A stretch of DNA of 64,000 bases, taken from the NCBI RefSeq assembly GCF_027595985.1, contig NC_073307.1, positions 16,668,395 through 16,732,394 on the forward strand. Reading direction: 5' to 3'. Positions 34,184 through 43,884 of this stretch are shown one piece after another. This DNA is from Sorex araneus (Eukaryota; Chordata; Mammalia; Eulipotyphla; Soricidae). The position numbers and the translations under genes are program-made. The first letter of the stretch is position 1, and every line of letters begins with the position of its first letter. The notes under the pieces were generated by a model. The model had not been told where the DNA came from. It ran no database searches and saw only the letters and a program-made list of their open reading frames with translations.

Positions 34184-34305
34184 GGAGAGACAGGACAGTG
34201 GGAGCACATGCTGCAAGTTCCCCTGAGCACCTCCAGCAGCAGTCCCTGACACTGAGTAGTCCAGCAGTCCCTGACACTGTTGAGTGTGGTCCTTTTTAAA
34301 AAGGG
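34184..34305 (+). mobile_element. rearranged A-tailed SINE
   Basis: The head 'ggggctggagagacaggaca' leads to 'cccctgagcacctccagcag'. A short internal duplication of 'ccagcagtccctgacactg' is present. The body is shortened. Confidence 0.6.
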
Positions 34306-34322
34306 ACAATATTATTGTGTGT

Positions 34323-34571
34323 GGGCTGGAGTGATAGCACAGCGTGTAGGGTGTTTGCCTTACACGTGGTCAACCCAGGTTCGATTCCTCCGTCCCTCTC
34401 AGAGAGCCCAGCAAGATACTAGAGTATCCCACCCACATGGTAAAGCCTGGCAAGCTACTCATGGCATATTCGATATGCCAAAAGCAGTAACAACAAATAT
34501 CACCATGGAAACGTTACTGGTGCCCGCTCAAGCAAAGCGGTGAACAATGACAGTGCTACAGTGCTACAGTG
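34323..34571 (+). mobile_element. full-length RTE-tailed SINE
   Basis: The 249-bp copy ends in three units of a (CTACAGTG)-like repeat ('gtgctacagtgctacagtgc'), the short-tandem-repeat end expected of RTE-type 3' ends. The hairpin reads 'ggcatattcgatatgcc'. The 3' end coincides with the right copy of the 12-bp repeat at 34572. Confidence 0.92.
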
Positions 34572-34659
34572 CATATATACCACAACTTCTTTATCCACTT
34601 ATCTACTGTTGCATACTTGGATTGCTTTTACTTACTGTTCTAATGAATAAAGTCATGTA

Positions 34660-34775
34660 AATAAATATGTATTTATATATGATATATCTAAAATTTTATA
34701 AATGATATGCAAATACATTCATTTCATATATGCATATGTGTATATATAATTATTTAATATATACATGTATATAGT
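34660..34775. repeat. AT-rich (TATATG)-like tract
   Basis: Imperfect alternation of tata, atatg and catata units. Confidence 0.7.
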
Positions 34776-34836
34776 CATTTAATGTGTTTGTGTTTGGGGG
34801 CTAGATGTAAAGAATCTAGCTAGATGTAAAGTAAGA

Positions 34837-34972
34837 GTATCTCACCCACACGGGAAAGCCTGGCAAGCTACCCATGGTGTATTCGATATGCCAAAAACAG
34901 TAACAACAAATCTCACAATGGAAACATTACTGGTGCCTGCTCGAGCAAAGTGATGAACAATGAGATGACAGT
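34837..34972 (+). mobile_element. 5'-truncated RTE-tailed SINE
   Basis: Begins inside the body ('agagtatctcacccacacgg') and runs through 'cctggcaagctacccatgg' to the tail 'gctcgagcaaagtgatgaac'. It is preceded by a short local duplication of 'ctagatgtaaag'. The missing tRNA head means 5' truncation, unusual for a SINE copy. Confidence 0.85.
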
Positions 34973-35268
34973 CTTACTTTCTGAAGAATGTCATACTGCT
35001 TTCTGTAGTAGGTGAACCAGAATATATTACTACCAATAACCCCATCAACGAATGGAGAGAAATGAGAAATAGATTTTTCATATGCCAATGAACAACCAAA
35101 AGACACAGAAAAATGTAAACCAAAATTATAAAATGATCTCTCACACCTCTATAAATAGCATATATTAAGATGAACGGAAACACCCAGTGTTGGCAGGAAT
35201 TTTGTTAGAAGAGAATTCTCTTTTACTCTTGATAGGAACGTTACCTGGATATCTATAAAACTATGGTA

Positions 35269-35461
35269 GAGGGCTGGAGCAATAGCACAGCGGGTAGGGC
35301 GTTTGCCTTGCATATGGCTGACCCGGGTTCGATTCCCAGCATCCCATATGGTCCCCTGAGCACCACCAGGAGTAATTCCTGAGTGCAGAGCCAGGAATAA
35401 CACCTGTGCATTGCCAGTTGTGACCCAAAAAGCAAAATAAGTAAATAAATAAAATAAATAA
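35269..35461 (+). mobile_element. full-length A-tailed SINE with TSD
   Basis: A 193-bp copy with very few differences from the inferred consensus. It is flanked by a perfect 14-bp duplication, 'ataaaactatggta' (35255-35268 and 35462-35475). The tail is (AAATA)n with AATAAA hexamers. It is one of the youngest insertions in the window. Confidence 0.96.
35283..35336 (+). promoter_or_regulatory. Pol III boxes A and B of the A-tailed SINE
   Basis: 'tagcacagcggg' (35283-35294) and 'ggttcgattcc' (35326-35336) match the two boxes in the RTE-tailed copy at 32265. This demonstrates a common head in the two SINE types. Confidence 0.85.
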
Positions 35462-35659
35462 ATAAAACTATGGTAATGGACATTATGAATGGACTAGAAA
35501 TTAGGTCAGAATAAATGTACGTTATAAACATAAAGTCAGAAAAGACAAGGAAGAGAAAGAGAGAGACAAAGAGAGAAAAATAGAGGATGAGAGTAACATG
35601 GAAAAGGTCTAGGATATGTGAAACAGGAAAAAGAATATTCTAAAAGAAGTAGTTGATGT

Positions 35660-36981
35660 TATCTGCATTTGTATGTTCATTGCAGCACTGTTTACAATAG
35701 CCAACATCTGGAAAAAAACAGAGTGCCCAAAAACAGATGACTGGCTAAAGATACACCGGTACATCTACACAATGGAATACTATACAGCTGTTAGAAAAGA
35801 TGAAGTCATGAAATTTGCATTTAAGTGGATCAACATGGAAAGTCTCATGTTAAGAGAAATGAGTCAAGTGTAAAAAACATCTGCCAGGGAGTGACCCAGG
35901 GAGAGCACCGGTGGCTCTCCCCGTCGGCCACCCCCAGGTTCGGGTGCAGTCCCGGGCAGCTCACCCAGCCAGAGCAGCCTGGGCCATGGGGCAGACAAAG
36001 GAGGAAAGGAGAGTCAAGCTGGTTGATTGATCAGTTGCCGCCATTTATTCCATTCTCTCCATGGAATGGAACAGTTGCACCTGTTCCAGTCTCTCTGAGC
36101 TCCCCATTTCTCCTCTCTCCTCTCTCTCCCCAGCACTCTTCCTCACCACTCCTCACTCCTCCATCCCCGCTCTCTGGATTCTCCTCTGGCTCACTCTCTG
36201 GATTCTGCTTCTTCTTCAGTAGTCTCTCCCCCATGCTTGTCTCTCTCCACCTTGCCCTCTGGGCTACACCCAGTCTGGTAGCAAAATCAACATAAGAAAG
36301 CCCTTCCAGAGAGCCCACCAGATTCACCACTTGCCTTGGGTCCTTCCCATCCCTCGATGGGACCCCGCTTTTGGGGGTGCATGGAAGTAAGGGCAGCTGA
36401 GGCTTAGGTCGAGAGAACAGATGCCCAGGAGGAAAATATCATGTAGAGTTAAATGACTTCCAGGTTACAAAGCATAGCATTTGCAACAGTCTTCCTGTGC
36501 CCACAGAAAAGGACATGGCTCTGAATAAACTATGCAAAGAACTCAAAAAGAAGAGAAAAACAATATTTACAAGTCAACAGAGCACAAAGAAAGAAGTTAC
36601 AAATAAACACAAAGGAATGGGAGCACTGTGTTGGGAGTAACCCAATAAATCTAAACTACCTGAGGCTATGTTATCCTACAAGTCAGAAAGAGAGAGACAG
36701 ATGTAGAAAGATTGCACTTTTCCCTGGAATATAAAGTAACAGAATGGGAGACTAACACCAAGAATAGTAGATATAAGGACCAGGAGGTCTGCCCCACAAC
36801 TTGGAAACTGGCCTCACTGGGAACATTGGTGGAGGAAAACGGGCACTGGTGGAGGGATGGGTAAATGATCACTGTATGACTGAAATGCAAACATGAAGGT
36901 TCATAAGCTTGTGACTGTACCTCATGATAATTCACTTATAAAAATTTTTTTAAAAAAATGCATGAGCCAAAAAATAAAAAA
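35660..36981 (+). mobile_element. 5'-truncated L1 with TSD, split by an LTR
   Basis: L1 sequence at 35660-35868 ('tgttcattgcagcactgttt', 'atggaatactatacagctg') resumes at 36681 ('agtcagaaagagagagacag') and ends in 'aaaaaataaaaaaaaaag'. The whole is bracketed by the 18-bp duplication 'aaaagaagtagttgatgt' (35642-35659 and 36982-36999). The L1 itself is only about 510 bp, with a shortened 3' UTR, and the other 812 bp are the nested LTR. Confidence 0.95.
35869..36680 (+). mobile_element. solo LTR inside L1
   Basis: Starts TGTAAAAAAC and ends CCTACA. The L1 target reads 'agtca(a)g' on the left and 'agtcag' on the right, i.e. a 6-bp duplication with one added base. It contains a CT-rich central part and, near the end, 'gatgcccaggaggaaaatat' and 'ccaggttacaaagcatagca', shared with the LTR at 39963-41128. 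The 99-residue and 156-residue open frames inside it are non-coding shadows. Confidence 0.88.
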
Positions 36982-36999
36982 AAAAGAAGTAGTTGATGT

Positions 37000-38494
37000 C
37001 AAATGACCAAAAATTTTTGGAAATTTCTCAAAAACCAATGAACAATAGATAGTGCTAGAAGATAACAAGAAATACACAGGAGATATACAGGTGTGTATAC
37101 ACATATATGTAAAATGAAACTATATCTAGGAACACTAAGGTTTAGCTCTGGAAAACTAAAGATAAAATAAATCTTAAACAGAGAGTGACTAAAAGGCATT
37201 CGTTTCAAAGCATCAACAGTAAAACCCCCAGGTTTTTATTTAACAAAAATAATATAAACAAGAAGAACCATACCTTTAGACTACTAGAAAAATGAACAGA
37301 AATTGCAGTAAAAATACATCATTCCTTGGAATTAAGTACCTAGTAAAGGATCTCTTTAACCATGAATGTTAAAAACATTTTATTTTCCAGGAAAAAAATA
37401 TAAGTAAAAATATTTTTTTGTGCATAGCAAACACAATGCACAAGCATTAAAACGTAATCTCCTTTTCATACTTTTATGTAGATTTCTGTTGACTTCTGTT
37501 TAGATAGTTCATTACTAGTGGCGACCCCAGGCCAACTTGAGCCTGTAATTTTACAATTCTGAATTGAGAAAATAGAGACATATTCCAGGAATTCAGAGTA
37601 GCATTGGATCCTATTTCTAGATTAGTAATCAAAGGTTATGAATTTGAGGTTATTTTTAAAACAGCTAAGGAACGTCAAGTTAAGGGCAAATTGGCTCACC
37701 CCTAGGATTTAGAAAAAGTGATCCTCCTGGTGAAATCGGATTTCTACTATTGATAGACCAGGAAGAGATGAAAAACAGATGGTCAGAATGGTAAGGAAAC
37801 AGGTTCTTTCATAATGCATCATTTCCTGTTGTGCTTCACACGTCCACTTCTGTAAATCAACATCTCTGCAAGAGTTCGGGTTTTTTCTTTTCTCTTCTTT
37901 TATTAATCTTAGAATTTTATGTTCCATACAAGTTCAAGGAGGCAGTTTATTCTTACTTAGTCATGTAATATTTGCAAGTCATATTTTTGGTATGGAATGA
38001 TGTGAAAATTTTAAAGTCACATTCAGAATAGTCCTTTCTCCTACATCTCATCTCTGTCTTTTCTTCCTAATTTTACTTTTTGCTCAATTTTGTTCGTTTT
38101 GTCCCTGCATTTATTTTTCCAACATGACTCTCGATAACCCAAATGTTTACTTCTATAAACATAGAAGTTCAACATCTTTCTACTCATATCTTGATGTATT
38201 TCATCCTGAATAAAGTTGAGTTTTCAAATGTTTATAACAACTCTGCTATTGCATACTTTTAGGTTTTAATTTAATTGTTCAAATTAGCCTATTATAAGTT
38301 TATATCATTTTCACTCTTCAAGATTATCCTAGCACACTCCTTTTTACCTTCAACATCCGATAAAACTCCTGTGCTACAGAGATCTTCTGAATGCCCTAAG
38401 TAATATGGTTATAGGTAAGACTTCCATTTCATCTACCAGACGGCAATGCAATTACATGATAATATTTTCTTCCCTAATACTTTTTTTATTACTT
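37000..38494. other. unique sequence, no gene or clear repeat
   Basis: About 1.5 kb without a supported feature. Confidence 0.5.
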
Positions 38495-38592
38495 CAATGG
38501 CAAAGACTGCATCATATTAATTATTTTCTTAGTAGCTGCCATGGTGCTCTGCATACATGCTCAATATAACTTTGCTTAGATGAATGAAAAGG
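38495..38592 (+). mobile_element. L2-like 3' end
   Basis: 'ggcaaagactgcatcatatt', 'ctgccatggtgctctgcata', 'catgctcaatataactttgc' and 'ttagatgaatgaaaag' follow the L2 3' end order. Old and short. Confidence 0.5.
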
Positions 38593-39525
38593 AAAATGAA
38601 TAAAGGATCCTGAAGTAATTGTGAATTAAAAGTCCTTAATTCTCTAAATCATTTTGACATTTCTTGCTTTCTTTTCCCCTCCCTCTGCCTTTAGAATTTC
38701 TTTATGAATTTTCTGGGAATGTAAATGTATGAAATAGTGCAATGTAATAGTGAAATCCGTTTTCCCTATCAGATCTTTAGGCCATTTAAAAAGCAATTAT
38801 ATGAACTCACAGTGTTATTAGTTATGTTCATTCAATCGACATTTCTATTATGAATCCATTTTTAATTACATTGGACACATTTCATCGATATTTCTTCTGA
38901 GAGCACCAGAATGTACAATGTCACTTCTAGAGACAAGCACCAGAATAGATGGAAAATTTTATCCCTGAACAGTCATGTCAGCAATGTTCGGAGATTTGAT
39001 TAAGCTCTGAAGAAATTCGCCAACTTGAGTATGGTCTACACTGACAAATAAAATAGAAAACTTGATAAGTTTCACGATTTGTAGCAGCCCCTGGAAACTA
39101 GAAAGCATATAGACAGTTGACCTTGCTTTTCAATTTTCTCTCTTAGCTCTGTTGAGGAAACACACACACAATAAAGCTGGGGTGAGGATTCTCCAGTTGA
39201 AATGTTGTTGTCCTTAATTGAAAAATAAACTGAGAAACGTAGAAAAATTAACTGAGACATGCAAGGCTGTATATATAGCCTTGAAAAGACATTTTTTTTT
39301 TGTTTCAGTGAATATTCTTTTGATTGTAGTGTTAGAACCCTGATTCAAATGGCCCAACAAAAACAAGGGGTTTGTAAGCACATGTAAATGAAAGGCCAGA
39401 GGTACATCTCACCAGACTTCAGAGCTTGCATAAAATATATTTCATTTTTCACTAGTACATTGACAAATCTAGACGTTACCAACTAACACAAAGGATAAAA
39501 TAATAAGTACTTTAGGTTCCCAGGA
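38593..39525. other. unique AT-rich sequence
   Basis: No supported feature. Confidence 0.45.
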
Positions 39526-39536
39526 CCTTTTCAGGT

Positions 39537-39861
39537 TTATTTTTTTATTTTTTTGCTTTTTAGGTCATACCTCGCAGTGCACAAGGGTAACTCCTGGCTG
39601 CACTCAGGAATTAGTTCTGGTGGTGTTCGGGGGGTCATATGGGATGCTGGGAATCGAACCTGGGTTGGCCACGTGCAAGGCAAATCCCCTACCTGCTGTG
39701 CTATCACTCCAGTTCCAAAGAATCTTTACTTTTTTTTTCAGTCTTTTTCTTTTTTTTCGGGGGGGGGGGGGGCGGGAAATCACACCCAGCAATGCTCAAG
39801 GGTTATTCCTGACTCTGGGTTGGCTGCAAATGCTCTACCCACTATAGTATCGCTCTGGCCC
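39537..39861 (-). mobile_element. dimer of two A-tailed SINEs within one TSD
   Basis: Two head-to-tail SINE units lie on the minus strand. The 5' unit (39861-39722) lacks part of the body and has a G-run (39760-39775, read as G on the plus strand). The 3' unit (39715-39540) is nearly complete. One 11-bp duplication, 'ccttttcaggt' (39526-39536 and 39862-39872), encloses both. Either the dimer jumped as one unit or the second unit inserted exactly at the tail. Confidence 0.8.
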
Positions 39862-39917
39862 CCTTTTCAGGTCTTCTATGCATAGTTTTGGTATTTTTTA
39901 AATGACCCTTTAAATTA

Positions 39918-41245
39918 TAAAAACCTTGCCTTGCACTGAAATAGCCAGGGATTGATCCCTGCTGTAAAAAATACAAAGGCGTCATGTGAGGGAGGGGGAG
40001 ACAATATGCGTCGTGTTGTTTTGTTGTCCTCGGCACTTGGGGCAGTGAGAGTGAACGCCGCTCGAGTTGGGGGTTCTTGAGCCGCTGTGTAAAGACCAGA
40101 TTGGAATGGCCCGTCCTTGTGCTCTGCTTCTGTGTGTGCCACGGTGCTCTCTTCTGTCTGTCTGTCTCTCTCTCTCTCTGTCTCTGTCTCTGTAGTCTCT
40201 CCTCTGGTCTCTTCCAACCTCTCTCTGTCTCTGCTTCTGTGTCTTCTCTGTTCTTCTCCTGTGTCCTCTCATGTGTCTCCTCTGTCTCTTCTGTCTTCTT
40301 CTGTCTCCCCTGTCTTCTTCTTCTGTCTCCCTATCTTCTTCTTGTATCTCCCCTGTCTTCTTCTTCTGTCTCCTGTCTTCTTCTTCTGTCTCCCTTGTCT
40401 TCCCCCACAGTCTTAGTTTATATAGCAAATTACATAGGGTGGTAACACAAAGGTGGGTTGAACATTAACAAATCAGCAAAGAAAACCATTTCTAGAGGAG
40501 ATTAACAAAATCTTATCTAAGGAGATTACTAGGAGATCCGTTCAAGGGTGGGGTCTCCAAACAAGGGCGTGTCATAGTGTGTTCATTTCTTCCTCAGCTA
40601 GTAATCTACTTAAATAGTTATAGTAAATTTACTTCTAATATTTTTAGCAATGTCATTCTGTATGAGCACAGTAAGAGATATATCAGACTTAAAGTTTGGT
40701 TCTTCCTGAGGACATTCACTATATATTCCAGGCCCCAGTCCTCAGACCAGGTTAGTCTTCCTAACCCCAGCAGGATCCTAGTCTTGTCGTTACTTTCGGA
40801 TCATGACAGCATTTGTCTGTGACCATGTTCTTAACTTATAGTTGAGTATTGTGGCACTTTGGCCTGGCCCATTTCAATGCCAGGGTAGCTCTCAGCTTGC
40901 CCTGGATCTATTCCATCCCTCGTCAGGACCCTGCTTTTGGGGTGCTAGGAACTAAGGACAACTGAGTGAGAAAGCAGATGCCCAGAAGTAAATATTATTG
41001 GAGTCAATCAGCTCCCAAGTTACAAAGCATAACAATAACTGTCTTCCTGTGTCCACACATACATTGCTTTAAGGTAAACTAAGTTCCCTGCAGCAAGGCT
41101 AAAAGGACAAACTCCATGTTATCCTACATGCCATCACCATATATGGCCTTTGAGCACACCAGGAATGATCATTGGCTACAAAACCAGCAATAAGTCCTGA
41201 GCACAGCTGGACATGCAAAATAACAACTAAAAATAACAACAACAA
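39918..41245 (+). mobile_element. SINE split by an LTR
   Basis: The left part ('ccttgccttgcactgaaata', 'gggattgatccctgc') ends at 39962. The right part ('tgccatcaccatatatggcc', 'cagcaataagtcctgagcac') starts at 41129. Joined, they give the box B and body order of an A-tailed SINE. Confidence 0.8.
39963..41128 (+). mobile_element. LTR (1166 bp), same family as 35869-36680
   Basis: Starts TGTAAAAAAT and ends CCTACA. The central CT-rich, TCTGTCTC-type tract (40155-40400) gives low-complexity serine- and leucine-rich frames. A middle section ('cacagtaagagatatatcag', 'cggatcatgacagcatttg') is missing from the 36-kb copy but present in the copy at the window's right end. The 3' part ('cctgcttttggggtgctagg', 'agcagatgcccagaagtaaa') matches the 36-kb copy. 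Only a 3-base match ('tgc') is seen between the flanks, so the target duplication is not proven. Confidence 0.82.
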
Positions 41246-42126
41246 CAATAACAAAAAACACCTAAAAATGTAAAAACATTCTCAGTTCATGGTAAAACCA
41301 TTATCAGTTCATGGATAATAAAATGTAGGAGGCCCTGAAATAAAATTGTCACATTCTATAGTTTGTTATTCCCAAATAATGTACAGTCCATATCCAAAAC
41401 ATTAATAATTACAATAAAATCCTTTATAACTCTTTTGACCATTTGTACAATCAATTTAAGATAATGTGTTGTATTCAGTTGTTGTATTTATTTAGTTTCT
41501 TTAAAAGCAGAGAATATTTTAATTTTTTCTTCTTTTTTAAAATCTTCATGTTGTTAAATAGCACATGAACTTTTTTTTTTCAGAATATCTGACAATTTGT
41601 ATTCGTCTACAGTTTCTTTATAAATAGGAATACCAACTAAGAAGCACTGTGTTCCTTCTCAATGCCTCATGATTGGAAGCTCATGAGGTCAATTTTTCTC
41701 ACTATTTGTGGTATTCGATGTAGCTGTGATCTTTTATTAAAGTGGTATCTGCCAGGTATCTTCACTGCAAGGTTCTAGTTTTCCTTTGATATTAAAATGT
41801 AATTCAGGGACTTAGTCCAAAACTTATAAATTGCCTACTCCTTATTAAAGTTTACTTTTAATGGGTGATTTTCTCTCTTTTCTTCTTTTGTTGCTTCTGC
41901 CACAACTAGGATTTGCACGCAGTTGGTTGTGTGGGCTAAAGATTGCATATTTGCCCCAAAACATACATGCTAGGATCGCAGTTGGGCATCAAGAGCAAAG
42001 CAAGAGATGAATCTCACTTGATCACCCCCTCGCTCATAAAAGGAAGACTAGTGAACACTGAGAAATCCCTGAGTCCCTGCTGATGATTTTGTATTTTCTT
42101 GTAATAATTGTAATTCATTCTATAAG
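41246..42126. other. unique AT-rich sequence
   Basis: No supported feature. Confidence 0.45.
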
Positions 42127-42138
42127 AGTTTTCTTTCT

Positions 42139-42710
42139 GATGAATTCATGAAATTTGCTTATGAGTGGATCGTCATGGAGAGTATCATACTAAGTGAAAT
42201 GAGTCAGAAAGAGAGGGACATACATAGAAGGACTGCACTCAGTCGTGGAATATAAAATAACATTAATATGAGACTGACACCCAAAGTCAGTAGACACAAG
42301 GGCCAGGAATATTACTCCATAGTTGGAAGCCTGCCTTATAAGATGGGAGAGAAGGCAGCTTGAATAGAGAAGGGATCACTAAGTCAATAATGGTTGGAAG
42401 GATCATTTGGGATGAGAGATATGTGCTGAAAGTAGATAAAGGACCAAATCTGATAGCCTCTCAGTATCTGTATTGCAAACCATAATGATAAAAAGTGGAG
42501 AGAAAGTATGGGGAAAGTTTTCTGCCACAGAGGCGGGGGAGGGTTAGGATGGGGGGATGCTGGGGACATTTGGGGTAGAAGATGTGATGTGCACTGGTGG
42601 AGGGATGGGTGTTCGATCATTGTGTACCTGAAATTCAAACATGAAAGCTTTGTAACTGTACCTCATGGTGATTCAATTAAAAAAAATACATGTAAAAAAA
42701 AAAAGAAAAC
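42139..42710 (+). mobile_element. 5'-truncated L1 3' end with TSD
   Basis: A 572-bp insertion between two copies of 'agttttctttct' (42127-42138 and 42711-42722). It contains 'gaattcatgaaatttgctta', 'aagtgaaatgagtcagaaag', the 3' UTR with 'gccacagaggcgggggaggg' and an A-rich end. It is the same 3' UTR type as at 3825 and 48121. Confidence 0.94.
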
Positions 42711-42755
42711 AGTTTTCTTTCTTTTTTCTTTCTTCTTTATTTCTCTTTTGTTTCT

Positions 42756-43438
42756 CTGTCTCGGTATTTCGATCATGTAATTTTATTTAAATGAATATGT
42801 TGTGATTACTCTCTATCAGTTTTGTTATTCAACATCTATATTTTATTATCTGACATTAAAATTGGTTTTCTATCTGGATCATGTATATCTTCCTTGCTTC
42901 TTGATAAAATAAGATGTTCCGACTCATTTTTCCCTAATCCCAATATTTCTAAAATAAAAAAAATATCCTATTGTTTTCTGCTATTTTTTCCAGAAATTTC
43001 TATGACATACATAACAAAAGTACTCCTTTGCAGTGTTATTGAAGGTTATACAGAAGAGTAATCAGTCATTTTTCACTTTTCCAAATTCTGTGGTATAAAC
43101 ACCAAAGTCTAATGGAGAGTCAGAGCTTCCATTCCACCCAGCAGCACTGAGAAACGACCCTGGCAGCCTTGGTGGTTTATGGGGAAACTGTATTTCCAAC
43201 CCTCTTGTCAGCAGTCAGGAAGGGCTCCAATTGCCCACTGCACAGGGGCATCTGCTAAAAATAAATTTAAATTAATTTGGACTTATGGCATATTAAAAAT
43301 GTTTGGGGAACAATACAAAAGAATTTTCTAATTTTATTAAAAAAAAAGGTAAAAGTTTCCCCAAGACAGTAAAGAAATCAACAATACTAAGACAACACGG
43401 ATGTGCGCATTATATGACATGGATTTTAAAACAGTTAA
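42756..43438. other. unique sequence
   Basis: No supported feature. Confidence 0.4.
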
Positions 43439-43454
43439 CAAAATATGCCGCAGT

Positions 43455-43884
43455 AACATATTTGTTTTGCTGTTTGGGGGGGGAGGAGCTGGAGTGATAG
43501 CACAGTGAGTAGGGCATTTGCCTTGCACAAAACAGACCCGGGGTTCAATTCCTCCTTCCCTCTTGGAGAGCCCAGCAAGCTACTGAGAGCAACCTGCCCG
43601 CATGGCAGAGTCAGGCAGGCTACCCTTGGCATATTCAAAATGGCAAAAACAGTAACAACTAGTCTCACAATGGAGACGTTACTGGTGCACACTTGAGCAA
43701 ATCAATGAACAATGGGACGACAGTGCTACAGTGCATGTTTGGGGGCACATCTGGTAGTGCTCAGGGTTTACTGCTGGTTCTGAGCTCAGGATAGTTTTGA
43801 GGGACCATATGAGGTACCAGGAATAGAATCCAGGTTGGCCACATGCAAGGCAAACATCCTACTTGCTGTACTATTATTCTACCC
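43455..43884 (-). mobile_element. A-tailed SINE containing a younger SINE
   Basis: The body and head complement lie at 43746-43884 ('gtagtgctcagggtttactg', 'aatccaggttggccacatgc'). Its tail complement lies at 43455-43480. The 16-bp 'caaaatatgccgcagt' / 'caaaatatgcctcagt' (43439-43454 and 43885-43900, one mismatch) brackets it. Confidence 0.85.
43481..43735 (+). mobile_element. full-length RTE-tailed SINE, nested
   Basis: A 255-bp copy in the tail of the older SINE, flanked by 'tgtttggggg' (43471-43480 and 43736-43745). Head, body and RTE-like tail ('ttgagcaaatcaatgaacaa', 'gacgacagtgctacagtgc') are complete. Confidence 0.93.

Larger units (their letters stand above)
33900..34655 (-). mobile_element. 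old L1 fragment split by a compound insertion
   Basis: The complement of L1 3' ORF2 lies at about 33900-34053 ('actctgtccaggttgcagca', 'gctgcataattttctaccat') and resumes at 34572 ('tctttatccacttatctac'). The split site is a 12-bp direct repeat, 'catatataccac' (34042-34053 and 34572-34583). The inserted 518 bp hold a MIR-like piece (about 34125-34180, 'ctgaagaaactgaggctc') and two SINEs. Confidence 0.7.
35045..35475 (+). mobile_element. L1 ORF2 fragment carrying a SINE
   Basis: 'catatgccaatgaacaacca', 'gatctctcacacctctataa' and 'cacccagtgttggcaggaat' match L1 ORF2. It is cut at 35268 by the SINE below. Confidence 0.65.

Noticed and set aside
35825..36330. 156- and 99-residue frames that look like possible exons
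   Set aside because: Both lie inside the solo LTR on opposite strands and have no conserved motif.
40155..40400. Independent microsatellite
   Set aside because: The CT-rich tract is part of the LTR. Related CT-rich sequence occurs at the same place in the copies at 36 kb and 63.5 kb.
39982..40445. Overlapping 148- and 122-residue frames on opposite strands
   Set aside because: They lie over the CT-rich, TCTGTCTC-type middle of the LTR. Composition explains the openness.
39963..41128. 6-bp target duplication for the 1166-bp LTR
   Set aside because: The flanks share only 'tgc'. I could not demonstrate a 6-base match, so no TSD is claimed for this copy.
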